Source: Bacillota bacterium (GTDB lineage: Bacteria > Bacillota > UBA4882 > UBA8346). Taken from it: a stretch of DNA of 11,244 nucleotides. Within the stretch, counting starts at the first letter, position 1, and each line of letters opens with the position of its first letter. The notes under the pieces were generated by a model that was not told the DNA's origin, searched no databases, and worked only from the letters and a program-made list of their open reading frames with translations. Below, piece after piece: positions 1 through 5,534 of this stretch. The stretch is from NCBI GenBank assembly GCA_023415835.1, contig JAEZJK010000021.1:1-11244 (forward strand). The letters are read 5' to 3'. The position numbers and the translations under genes are program-made.

Positions 1-2
1 AA

Positions 3-158
3 AAATGCAAAGGTAAACCTAAAAAAGTTGTTCTTGGCGCTGTGATGCATAAATTGGCTAACATCGTTTTCGCTGTACTTCGTGACCAAAAACCGTTTGA
101 ATTGAGAACGAATGAGCAACATCAAAACCTAATCAAATCTATGAAATATCCAGCATAA
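3..158 (+). CDS. IS110-family transposase, C-terminal end (cut by window edge)
   Basis: An open frame enters from the left edge in frame 3 and ends at TAA 156-158. It reads as about 51 residues beginning KCKGKPKKVVLGAVMHKL and ending MKYPA. The GKPKKVVLGAVMHKLANIVFAVLRDQKPF pattern (basic GKPKK, then an M-x-K-L helix, then K-P-F) is typical of the C-terminal tail of IS110/IS116/IS902-type DEDD transposases, just after the Transposase_20 domain. The N-terminal RuvC-like domain and the catalytic serine would lie left of the window, so I cannot tell whether the element is intact. Elements of this family encode a bridge RNA in a flanking non-coding end; on which side depends on the subgroup. Family call is firm; functional state is unknown. 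Confidence 0.8.
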   Translation, partial: KCKGKPKKVVLGAVMHKLANIVFAVLRDQKPFELRTNEQHQNLIKSMKYPA

Positions 159-355
159 AACCGGTCTTTGAAATTTTACCATGTACCTTTATTAAGGTTT
201 GCCTTTTTTAAGTTATTTTTTTTTATATTATTCTTTGTTAGGACTTGACATAGCTGGTCTGTTATATGATCGTGCCATCGATCCTTAGTTTAGGGTTGAC
301 CAAGGAGGGGCAATTACTTAAAAGTAAATATACCATGATAAGCTAGGATAACCTG
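159..355. other. Intergenic tail of the IS110 element, boundary not resolved
   Basis: This AT-rich stretch has no gene. It includes a small dyad (ACCTT 185-189 with AAGGT 194-198) followed by a T-rich run, which could end transposase transcription. TTGACA at 245-250 matches a -35 box, but no -10 sits at 16-18 bp (the closest, TATGAT 265-270, leaves only 14 bp). IS110 elements usually lack long terminal inverted repeats, so the element end cannot be placed from one copy. A strong purine run (AAGGAGGGG, 302-310) is not followed by a start codon at a usable distance. Confidence 0.4.
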
Positions 356-1198
356 TTAGACACCGTTACTTTTCGTTTCCGAATAAATTACTCTCTCTAA
401 CCATTCTTTAACTAAGCAATAAAATAATTCCGGCTGTTCTATCTGAAGATTATGACCGGCTTTATCAATAATAACAAAGGATGCTCTTGGATAATTTTTT
501 AAGAAATCCCATGAGTCACTATATCCCACAATAGAGTCCTGTTTTCCCATGATTATCAATACCGGTTTTTCCAGCGGATATTCCAAGTTATCGATATCAA
601 AAGTGTAAGGCGCCTGCTTACCCCAATTATTGTTTATGAAGGAATGATCGACAATTCTTAGTCCAGGTAGTATTTCCGCTTTAAATCTAAGCCAGACATC
701 TTTTGTTTGCCTGACGGTAACTGGCTCGAAATATGACTTTTCTTCATCGGATAACGTCTCAAGTAATAAATCATCTTTTTCTAAAACACAATGTTTGGGC
801 GCATTCTGAAATTGGGTCTCATGTTTTGCTAAGGGACATTTCAGAAACAAACCTTTGACTTTTGTTTGTTTTTTCTTAACTATGCCCCTTGCTAAATATC
901 CCCCATATGATTCGCCGACCAAAAGGAAGGCTTGATTTGGAATGATACCTTCAATAAAATCAATCACCAGTTCCAGCATTTTGTCAGTGCTTGACAGCCA
1001 TTCATTTCCTTTTGTTTTTCCGAGTCCCGGCAAATCAAAGTAAATCCTTCTAAAGATCCCATCATAGTTTACAAACAAAGGTTCCATGCATCCTTTTAGA
1101 GATCTATGATCCGGGCCCCATCCATGAATCATAATTATTGGTAGGCCGGATCCTATAGATTCATAGTAGATATTCATTTCATGCAATTTGTATTCCAT
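356..1198 (-). CDS. Alpha/beta-fold hydrolase
   Basis: This is a 280-residue single-domain alpha/beta hydrolase, the usual length for the family. Visible landmarks are the oxyanion-loop motif HGWGPDH (25-31), the DLPGLGKT strand turn (55-62), the nucleophile elbow GESYGG with Ser97, the acid region MGKQDS with probable catalytic Asp221, and AGHN with catalytic His249 followed by the common EQPE. There is no signal peptide, so it is probably cytosolic. The substrate cannot be told; such proteins include esterases, C-C hydrolases and peptidases. I chose the ATG at 1196-1198 because a perfect AGGAGGT (plus-strand 1206-1212) sits 7 nt upstream. The frame stays open upstream to about 1273, but those 25 residues do not resemble the family and would place the ribosome site inside the gene. 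It appears monocistronic in an AT-rich region. Confidence 0.85.
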   Translation of the reverse strand: MEYKLHEMNIYYESIGSGLPIIMIHGWGPDHRSLKGCMEPLFVNYDGIFRRIYFDLPGLGKTKGNEWLSSTDKMLELVIDFIEGIIPNQAFLLVGESYGGYLARGIVKKKQTKVKGLFLKCPLAKHETQFQNAPKHCVLEKDDLLLETLSDEEKSYFEPVTVRQTKDVWLRFKAEILPGLRIVDHSFINNNWGKQAPYTFDIDNLEYPLEKPVLIIMGKQDSIVGYSDSWDFLKNYPRASFVIIDKAGHNLQIEQPELFYCLVKEWLERVIYSETKSNGV

Positions 1199-1205
1199 AA
1201 TTTCT

Positions 1206-1212
1206 ACCTCCT
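1206..1212 (-). promoter_or_regulatory. Shine-Dalgarno site deciding the hydrolase start
   Basis: On the minus strand this reads AGGAGGT, 7 nt before the ATG at 1198. It decides for that start over alternatives upstream. Confidence 0.8.
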
Positions 1213-1394
1213 GAGAGTCCCTGAAAGTAGTGGTACTATCAAATGTACCAACATTTATACTTCTTTGTGACACTTTGACTTAGGCGGGGTCGGATGTATC
1301 GCCTTGACTTCATGATCGTTATCTTTGAAATTTTTTCATTTTTCCCATTCTTTATCTTTTTTAGCGATCTGGAAGGCCGCCTGTTTTTCGCGGC

Positions 1395-1502
1395 ATGTCA
1401 TACAACGGCCACGTGTTGCAGATGTCCACAAAGCTTAGTGACACTTCGACTTAGCTTTGTGGATGTGGCCGAGCCAGCTTCATGATTATGCTTCGTTGAC
1501 AT
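1395..1502. repeat. Nested, bulged inverted repeat (108 bp)
   Basis: Three consecutive stems share one axis: 6 bp (1395-1400/1497-1502), 7 bp (1406-1412/1465-1471) and 11 bp (1425-1435/1453-1463). The left arm carries a 12-nt bulge (1413-1424) against a single base (1464) on the right, and the apical loop is 17 nt. The strand asymmetry resembles a folded recombination site or a structured RNA, but no known family is recognised. Confidence 0.5.
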
Positions 1503-1677
1503 TGCTACATGATTTAGCCTTCTTCTTCGAATCAAATTTTTAAATACCGTGGCCCGCCAGCTGCAACACGTTGTTATGTTGATCGTATCGGACCTGGGCA
1601 GTAGTTATTCGCTTTCACGACAGCCGAACCAGGACGGTTGGATGGTCGGCATTCAGAAAAATACTTTAACACCGTTT

Positions 1678-2226
1678 TTATGGGGCAATTTTTCTTAACT
1701 CTGTAATTACATTTTGGCCATAGACAAAAAGCTTACTAAATTGTTCTTTCCCATTTGCCATTTCTTCTTCTTTTCCGTCATATTTATAAACCCCATCATT
1801 TGTTACGACATAAAAACAAACATGGCCTTTTTGAGGCAAAATATATTCAGTATCCTTTTTCATCAAATCGAGATATTTTTCCGATTCTTTCAGAAAAATA
1901 GAACTAACATCCACTACATTTTTATGTGCTCCTCCACCAATTACTCCCCCACCCGTACTCAAGTATAAGCTGGTGGAACCATCGATTACTGAAACTAAAG
2001 TAGCTGTTGCATTCGATATTTCCCATTCCATTACAGTACATAAAGACTGTTTTGGATCTTTGATTTCCCGCCCCAAAGATTGTGCATTTAATGAAAACAC
2101 CATTTTTCTTAAACCGTTATATGGGTTTTCCTTAAGTTCTGTTTTATTTACTTTTGATGTTTTTGATATAAACCCAAAAAAGATTACTAAAATAATAATC
2201 CCAATACCAATGTAAAAATATTTCAT
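1678..2226 (-). CDS. Hypothetical membrane-anchored protein
   Basis: This gene encodes 182 residues whose function I do not recognise. Residues 3-21 (FYIGIGIIILVIFFGFI) form one hydrophobic helix followed by lysines, which fits an N-terminal membrane anchor or uncleaved signal; there is no lipobox cysteine. The rest is a soluble domain with a glycine-rich turn (LSTGGGVIGGGAHKNV, about 89-104) and a C-terminal part with KGHVCFYVVTNDGVYKYDGKE-type beta strands. It vaguely recalls small uncharacterised proteins with a GGGVIGGG core seen in Bacteroidota and Bacillota, from memory and unverified. The start at 2224-2226 is preceded by GGGGGT on the minus strand, a weak ribosome site at about 7 nt. 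It is AT-rich like the hydrolase gene and stands alone, with a structured intergenic region on either side. Confidence 0.6.
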   Translation of the reverse strand: MKYFYIGIGIIILVIFFGFISKTSKVNKTELKENPYNGLRKMVFSLNAQSLGREIKDPKQSLCTVMEWEISNATATLVSVIDGSTSLYLSTGGGVIGGGAHKNVVDVSSIFLKESEKYLDLMKKDTEYILPQKGHVCFYVVTNDGVYKYDGKEEEMANGKEQFSKLFVYGQNVITELRKIAP

Positions 2227-2270
2227 AATCTTACCCCCAATTATAGCTTCATTGAATATTACTCCACAGG

Positions 2271-2304
2271 CCGAGCCTACGATGGGCCGGCCAAGAGGGT
2301 TCGG
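2271..2304. repeat. Small GC-rich inverted repeat
   Basis: CCGAGCC (2271-2277) pairs with GGTTCGG (2298-2304) with one G-T wobble, and GGGCCGGCC lies in the loop. It is GC-rich within an AT-rich gap upstream of the orphan membrane protein. No U-tract follows, so it is not an obvious terminator. Confidence 0.35.
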
Positions 2305-2323
2305 TATGTTATATAACTCTTAG

Positions 2324-2395
2324 AATTGTATCTGAAATTGAGCCGATAATAACTCAAGAATAATCTAATCCAAACCGCTCAATTCAGATACAATT
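2324..2395. repeat. 19-bp inverted repeat with a single bulged base
   Basis: Left arm 2324-2343 and right arm 2377-2395 are complementary over 19 bp (core TTGTATCTGAA ... TTCAGATACAA) with one extra A at about 2337 on the left. The spacer is 33 bp. It lies just past the 3' end of the IS91-type transposase remnant, where IS91 elements carry a hairpin near the oriIS/terIS ends, so it may be an element end. That link is inference. No poly-T tract follows on either strand. Confidence 0.55.
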
Positions 2396-2421
2396 AAGTT
2401 GAACGAAGCCGCCCTACAAAT

Positions 2422-2727
2422 CTATGGAGATTCAATCGACAATTTTCCATATAGCGGTAACCGGTTGTTAAATTTATTGATAATTCTCCACCGAATTGGA
2501 GGGTCTTTACCAGTTTGAAGTAACTCACAAGTAATCATTTTGCCCTTTTGACAGTTCGGGCAAGTTCCGGGGCCTAATCCGGTTAACTTAAATAGAAGTT
2601 CTTCCCAGCTTAAGATTTCCCTCCCTTCTTTCTGGGTTGCTGCATTCAAATATACTTGACATTTTTTTAGTTTTGTCCGGCGGTTTCGATTGCTTAAAAT
2701 ACCATAGTGTATCCGACATCTGTCACA
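2422..2727 (-). pseudogene. IS91-family transposase, C-terminal remnant
   Basis: On the minus strand the frame runs from about 2727 (right after an in-frame TAA at 2728-2730) to TAG 2422-2424. It reads RIHYGILSNRNRRTKLKKC, then QVYLNAATQKEGREILSWEE, LLFKLTGLGPGTCPNCQKGK and a tail ending IESP. The (R)I-x-H-Y-G-I-L-S-N-R-N-R block and the following L-T-G-x-x-x-x-x-C-P-x-C-x-x-G-x-M zinc-binding block are the standard C-terminal end of IS91/IS801-type Y2 rolling-circle transposases. The HUH and double-tyrosine catalytic region, which should precede it, is missing: upstream sequence is unrelated and has stops. No ribosome site precedes the TTG at 2647-2649. This is a dead fragment of about 100 codons, not a 75-residue gene. 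Confidence 0.75.
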
Positions 2728-2902
2728 TTAATAACAAAACGCCTTCCCGGTTTGTCATATACCACCTTCGGCTATACAAAACGATTTTACCATAAAAAAT
2801 ACAATTTAACAAATTTCTGCAAAGCTAGCTAATATTGATTAATTGAAAATTATTATTGTTTGAAAAAGAACTGATTATAAGTTAATTCAGGTAAGATAAT
2901 CA

Positions 2903-3123
2903 ACTCACCCCCTTAATCCCCCTCTCTATAACGAAGCGATAAATTATGGCATCTCAATAGAGAGGGGGGAGGTTCATTCCGAAAGTCGGCTTTGAAGCGT
3001 CATTTGAGGAATGCTTTAAAAAATTTCGAGCCCCTCTTTATTGACAAAGCTATTTTGAGAGATTCAGTATAGAGAGGGGCCGGATTATAGTAGCTTTGAA
3101 CGCCGATTTGACGCGGGGTGAGT
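2903..3123. repeat. MITE-like block: two related hairpins inside 9-bp inverted ends
   Basis: The block begins ACTCACCCC (2903-2911) and ends with its exact complement GGGGTGAGT (3115-3123). Inside are two hairpins: arms 2918-2929/2957-2968 (CCCCCTCTCTAT, 12 bp perfect) and arms 3030-3041/3069-3080 (GCCCCTCTTTAT, one mismatch). Both loops are exactly 27 nt. Each hairpin is followed by a related stretch (2984-3009 and 3089-3116, sharing GCTTTGAA and ATTTGA), so the inside looks like a tandem duplication with a 112-bp step. The ACTCACCCC...CCCCTCTCT style recalls palindromic interspersed repeats known from several phyla, from memory. No transposase gene and no clear target duplication are present. 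Confidence 0.6.
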
Positions 3124-3207
3124 CGCTATTTGGAATCATGATCAAGTACCCTTGCTGATCTAAGTTTATAATTTTAAAAAAGTATCAATACTTCGAAGTA
3201 ATTAACT

Positions 3208-3511
3208 ATTTCATCAGAGATTTGGAGGTTCCTGGCGGAAAATTAATTATTCCAGCTTGAAAAAAAGATATTCATTCAAGAACGTAGGGATTCCAAAAAG
3301 AATATTAATTATTCCATCGGGAATGTTCAATATTCCATTAAGAATGTGAAAGATTCTACCATGAAAATGAAATATTCAATCAAGAAGATAAATATTCTAG
3401 ATGGAATTGTAAATATTCCATCAGGGAAATAGATTTATGCCGCCGGAATATGAAGATTATCAGCGGCGGATCAAAAATTCCGTTTAGAGTGGTTAAAATT
3501 CCCGGTGTAAT
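3208..3511. repeat. Degenerate dyad array with a 20-21 bp period
   Basis: An ATTCC-like box recurs at 3208, 3228, 3249, 3270, 3290, 3311, 3332, 3353, 3374, 3394, 3415, 3477 and 3498, with steps of 20 or 21 bp; the 62-bp gap between 3415 and 3477 equals three steps and holds a GC-rich hairpin. Several units are short dyads of the form ATTC-N6-GAAT: 3290-3303, 3311-3324 (ATTCCATCGGGAAT), 3332-3345 and 3394-3407; 3228 has TTCC-N4-GGAA. Unit identity is low, but the phase is kept over about 290 bp, close to two turns of B-DNA per unit. All three plus-strand and all three minus-strand frames appear broken by stops, so it is not a coding repeat now. Confidence 0.7.
3440..3469. repeat. GC-rich hairpin inside the phased array
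   Basis: CCGCCG (3440-3445) pairs with CGGCGG (3464-3469) around an 18-nt loop. It is a GC island in otherwise AT-rich sequence and fills the gap where the dyad array skips units. No U-tract follows. Confidence 0.4.
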
Positions 3512-3551
3512 GAATGTTTAAACATGTTTCCAAATAATGGTCAAATTTGTA

Positions 3552-3581
3552 TTGCGTTCCATCCGATGGTTATGTTATATT
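3552..3581 (+). promoter_or_regulatory. Likely sigma-A promoter with extended -10
   Basis: TTGCGT (3552-3557), an 18-bp spacer and TATATT (3576-3581) preceded by TG plus one base (3573-3575) make a plausible extended -10 promoter about 88 bp before the coiled-coil gene. The layout is the same as that of the promoter at 4071. Confidence 0.5.
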
Positions 3582-3606
3582 AAAGATAACAAATTTTTCC
3601 TAAGAT

Positions 3607-3629
3607 ACTAAAAAATTAAAATTTTTAGT
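3607..3629 (+). promoter_or_regulatory. AT-rich hairpin in the leader of the coiled-coil gene
   Basis: ACTAAAAA (3607-3614) pairs with TTTTTAGT (3622-3629) around a 7-nt loop, about 27 nt before the ribosome site. It could act as a 5' stabilising stem or mild attenuator. It is weak because all but two pairs are A-T. Confidence 0.3.
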
Positions 3630-3668
3630 AGCGGAGAGATTTGAAATCACCAAACAGGAGGGGTTAAA

Positions 3669-3980
3669 ATGGCATTGTCTCACGCTGAAAAGATGAGCGA
3701 TACCGCCGTCATGTTGGATGGAATGACAGCCAACTCCGAACGGTTGGCAAAGCGGGGGTTGACCCCGGAACTTCTGGAGAGTATTAAAGAACAACATACA
3801 AAGGTCATGCGAGTCAACTCCGAACAGGAGACTTTAAAAGCCAGACTGAAGGAGAAGACCAGCGAGTATGAGACCGAAGAAGCCAAGCTGGACACGATGC
3901 TTTCCGAAGCCCGGAAAATGATCAAACTGGAGATGCCGCAGGAGTCGTGGAAAGAGTTCGGGATTCAGGCCAAGCGGTAA
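3669..3980 (+). CDS. Small helical (predicted coiled-coil) protein of unknown function
   Basis: This gene encodes 103 residues with an ATG at 3669 and a strong AGGAGGGG (3656-3663) in front. The protein is highly charged and almost free of glycine and proline between about residues 36 and 88, with heptad-like spacing (SEQETLKARLKEKTSEYETE), so a long helix or coiled coil is likely. The N-terminal half reads KMSDTAVMLDGMTANSERLA and the C-terminal end has MPQESWKEFGIQAKR. No signal peptide or membrane segment is visible. I recall similar uncharacterised small proteins with a KRGL...QExWKEFGI layout but cannot name a function. It has its own promoter-like site (3552) and hairpin terminator (3990-4017), so it seems to be transcribed alone. 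Its codons are GC-richer than those of the genes to its left and match the core genes to its right. Confidence 0.75.
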   Translation: MALSHAEKMSDTAVMLDGMTANSERLAKRGLTPELLESIKEQHTKVMRVNSEQETLKARLKEKTSEYETEEAKLDTMLSEARKMIKLEMPQESWKEFGIQAKR

Positions 3981-3989
3981 AAATGAAGC

Positions 3990-4017
3990 GGCCGGTTCGA
4001 AATAATTAGAACCGGCC
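3990..4017 (+). terminator. Hairpin terminator after the coiled-coil gene
   Basis: GGCCGGTTC (3990-3998) and GAACCGGCC (4009-4017) form a perfect 9-bp stem with a 10-nt loop, 9 nt after the stop codon. The following AATTTAATTCTT is only moderately T-rich, so termination may be partial. Confidence 0.65.
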
Positions 4018-4070
4018 AATTTAATTCTTCCAATATTTCAGAGGCGTTATTTCACTGCTTTACGCGTAAA

Positions 4071-4100
4071 TTGCATCGTAAACTCAGGTTATGCTATAAT
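4071..4100 (+). promoter_or_regulatory. Sigma-A promoter for the flavoprotein gene
   Basis: TTGCAT (4071-4076), 18 bp, then a perfect TATAAT (4095-4100) with TG at 4092-4093 (extended -10). Transcription would start near 4107, giving a leader of about 130 nt before the ATG at 4241. An AGGAGG at 4102-4107 sits on the expected start site and has no start codon at a usable distance. Confidence 0.7.
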
Positions 4101-4240
4101 CAGGAGGAATTATCCATCAAAAACATCGCCGAGGCAACATCTAAACAAAGTAAATAGGCGGGAAGTTAAAGGCGGGACTAAAAAGGGTGCATGCCCCAAT
4201 GCTTCGCTATTCGAGCTTTCCGAAAGGAAAGGTTTTAAAT

Positions 4241-5479
4241 ATGTATTCAGCCAAAAAGCAAGTGATTATAGTAGGGGGCGGCGCCGCCGGGATGATGGCA
4301 GCCATTTCCGCCGGAAGGCAAGGCGCTGAGGTTACCATCTTGGAAAGGAACCCCCGGATCGGCAAGAAAATACTGGCCACCGGAAACGGGCGTTGTAATT
4401 TAACCAATATTAATGCCGATATCACTTGTTACCATGGGAGTAACCCCGAATTCGCGGCGAGCGCCCTGGCAAAGTTCGGGGTCCAGGAGACCATCGGCTT
4501 TTTCGAGCAAATTGGAATTACGCCCAAAGTCGAGGATTTCGGGAAGGTCTTTCCCATGTCCGATCAGGCTTCCAGCGTTTTAGACACGTTGATGTACGAA
4601 CTGAAGGAAACCGGGGTCAATATTATCTGCGACGCTTATGTTAAAAATATCGTCCCAAAGAACGGTAAATTTTTTATTGAAACTGGGGACGGCTCAGCCT
4701 TCGAGGGGGACAGCCTAGTGATTGCAGCCGGAGGCAAGGCGATGCCGTCTACCGGTTCGGATGGGAACGGGTTTGAACTGGCGCGGAAATTAGGGCACAG
4801 CGTCACCGATATTTTCCCCGGCCTGGTCCAATTAAAGCTGGAGGGGGGATTTTTCAAGCAAATCCAGGGCGTGAAGTTTGTCGGGACTGCCGCGATCCTC
4901 CGGAACAATGATTCGGTGGCCAAGGACAGGGGCGATATCCTCTTTGCCGATTACGGGGTCTCCGGCCCGCCGATCCTCCAAATCAGCCGCAAAGCCGGGG
5001 AGCTTCTACAGGAGCATCAAGAAGCTACACTAAGGTTAACCATTATGGACATGATGTCCCAAGCTGACCTTGAAAAGCTGATGGCCGAAAGGTTTAAAAA
5101 CAGTCATAACAAGACGGTCGAATTTAGCCTGGTTGGCCTGGTTAATAAAAGGCTGATTCCGGTTTTACTAAAAGATGCGGGTATTAAGGACTTAAGGTGT
5201 CCGGTGGAGGATCTGGCTGCCGCGGATCGGAATAAGATCGTTAAGATATTGACCGATTGGAGGTTTAAGATCAGGGGGACTAAAGATTGGCCGAGCGCGC
5301 AGGTAACAGCCGGCGGCGTCAACACCGGGGAAATCAATCGGGAATCCATGGAATCAAAAATTGTCAAAAACCTATTTTTTGCGGGCGAAATCATGGATAT
5401 CGACGGGCAGTGCGGCGGTTTTAACCTTCAATGGGCCTGGTCATCCGGGTTTATTGCGGGACAGAATGCAGCGTTGTGA
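4241..5479 (+). CDS. HI0933/BaiN-family NAD(P)/FAD-dependent flavoprotein
   Basis: This gene encodes 412 residues, normal for the family. The N-terminal dinucleotide-binding motif VGGGAAGMMAA (11-21) ends in an acidic residue at the second strand (ILERN, Glu35) for the FAD ribose. It is followed by the family signature GKKILATGNGRCNLTN (41-56), and near the C-terminus by FAGEIMDIDGQCGGFNLQWA, where the last FAD-binding strand lies. Relatives are called HI0933, YhiN/YtfP or BaiN; BaiN of Clostridium scindens was linked to bile-acid reduction, but that role should not be carried over here. Substrate is unknown. I chose ATG 4241 because AAAGGAAAGG ends 8 nt upstream and the protein then begins right before the FAD strand as in relatives. 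A start at 4187 would add 18 unlikely residues. Monocistronic; its 3' end faces the AraC gene. Confidence 0.88.
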   Translation: MYSAKKQVIIVGGGAAGMMAAISAGRQGAEVTILERNPRIGKKILATGNGRCNLTNINADITCYHGSNPEFAASALAKFGVQETIGFFEQIGITPKVEDFGKVFPMSDQASSVLDTLMYELKETGVNIICDAYVKNIVPKNGKFFIETGDGSAFEGDSLVIAAGGKAMPSTGSDGNGFELARKLGHSVTDIFPGLVQLKLEGGFFKQIQGVKFVGTAAILRNNDSVAKDRGDILFADYGVSGPPILQISRKAGELLQEHQEATLRLTIMDMMSQADLEKLMAERFKNSHNKTVEFSLVGLVNKRLIPVLLKDAGIKDLRCPVEDLAAADRNKIVKILTDWRFKIRGTKDWPSAQVTAGGVNTGEINRESMESKIVKNLFFAGEIMDIDGQCGGFNLQWAWSSGFIAGQNAAL

Positions 5480-5534
5480 GGCTGCAATAAACCGACAATT
5501 TCCTTAATATCTTTATCCTGGCCATGGATCGCTG

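Larger units (their letters stand above)
1199..1677. other. Long intergenic region with direct and nested inverted repeats, no convincing gene
   Basis: Between the two minus-strand genes I see structure rather than coding. A 17-bp direct repeat (GTGACACTTtGACTTAG at 1267-1283, GTGACACTTcGACTTAG at 1438-1454, one mismatch) brackets about 154 bp. A nested stem is formed by ATGTCA 1395-1400 with TGACAT 1497-1502, CGGCCAC 1406-1412 with GTGGCCG 1465-1471, and TCCACAAAGCT 1425-1435 with AGCTTTGTGGA 1453-1463. A separate pair, ACGTGTTGCAG 1411-1421 and CTGCAACACGT 1561-1571, is mutually exclusive with part of it. A plus-strand open frame at 1294-1485 lacks a good ribosome site and family resemblance. 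Confidence 0.5.
2728..3668. other. Gene-free region rich in repeats
   Basis: No frame in these 941 bp has both length and a ribosome site. From 2728 to about 2902 I see only AT-rich sequence. 2903-3123 is a double-hairpin MITE-like block; about 3124-3207 shows nothing; 3208-3511 is a 21-bp phased dyad array with a GC hairpin inside it (3440-3469); 3552-3581 is a likely promoter and 3607-3629 a leader hairpin for the following gene. The repeat structures have their own entries. Confidence 0.6.

Noticed and set aside
245..270. Promoter from TTGACA 245-250 with TATGAT 265-270
   Set aside because: The spacer is only 14 bp, too short for a normal sigma-A promoter, and no gene lies downstream on the plus strand.
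356..1273. Longer hydrolase start near 1273 (305 residues)
   Set aside because: The extra 25 residues are not family-like, and the perfect AGGAGGT before ATG 1198 would fall inside the gene.
1294..1485. 63-codon plus-strand open frame starting MYRLDFMIV with a hydrophobic N-terminus
   Set aside because: It has no ribosome site at proper spacing, it runs across the direct and inverted repeats of this gap, and the translation resembles nothing known.
1395..1502. Integron attC site
   Set aside because: The folded, bulged shape is suggestive, but the candidate core boxes (ATACAAC, GTTGACA) each deviate from RYYYAAC/GTTRRRY, and no integrase or cassette series is visible.
2700..2765. Minus-strand frame upstream of the IS91 remnant, in another frame, reading VVYDKPGRRFVINVTDVGYT
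   Set aside because: It overlaps the IS91-derived frame at its end, has no start with a ribosome site and is too short to assign.
3208..3511. CRISPR array
   Set aside because: Units of about 21 bp are contiguous, degenerate and dyad-symmetric. There are no constant repeats of 24 bp or more, no unique spacers and no cas genes.
4102..4150. Perfect AGGAGG just after the TATAAT at 4095, possibly opening a leader peptide
   Set aside because: The site lies at the expected transcription start, so it would be at the very 5' end of the mRNA, and no ATG, GTG or TTG follows at 5-12 nt.
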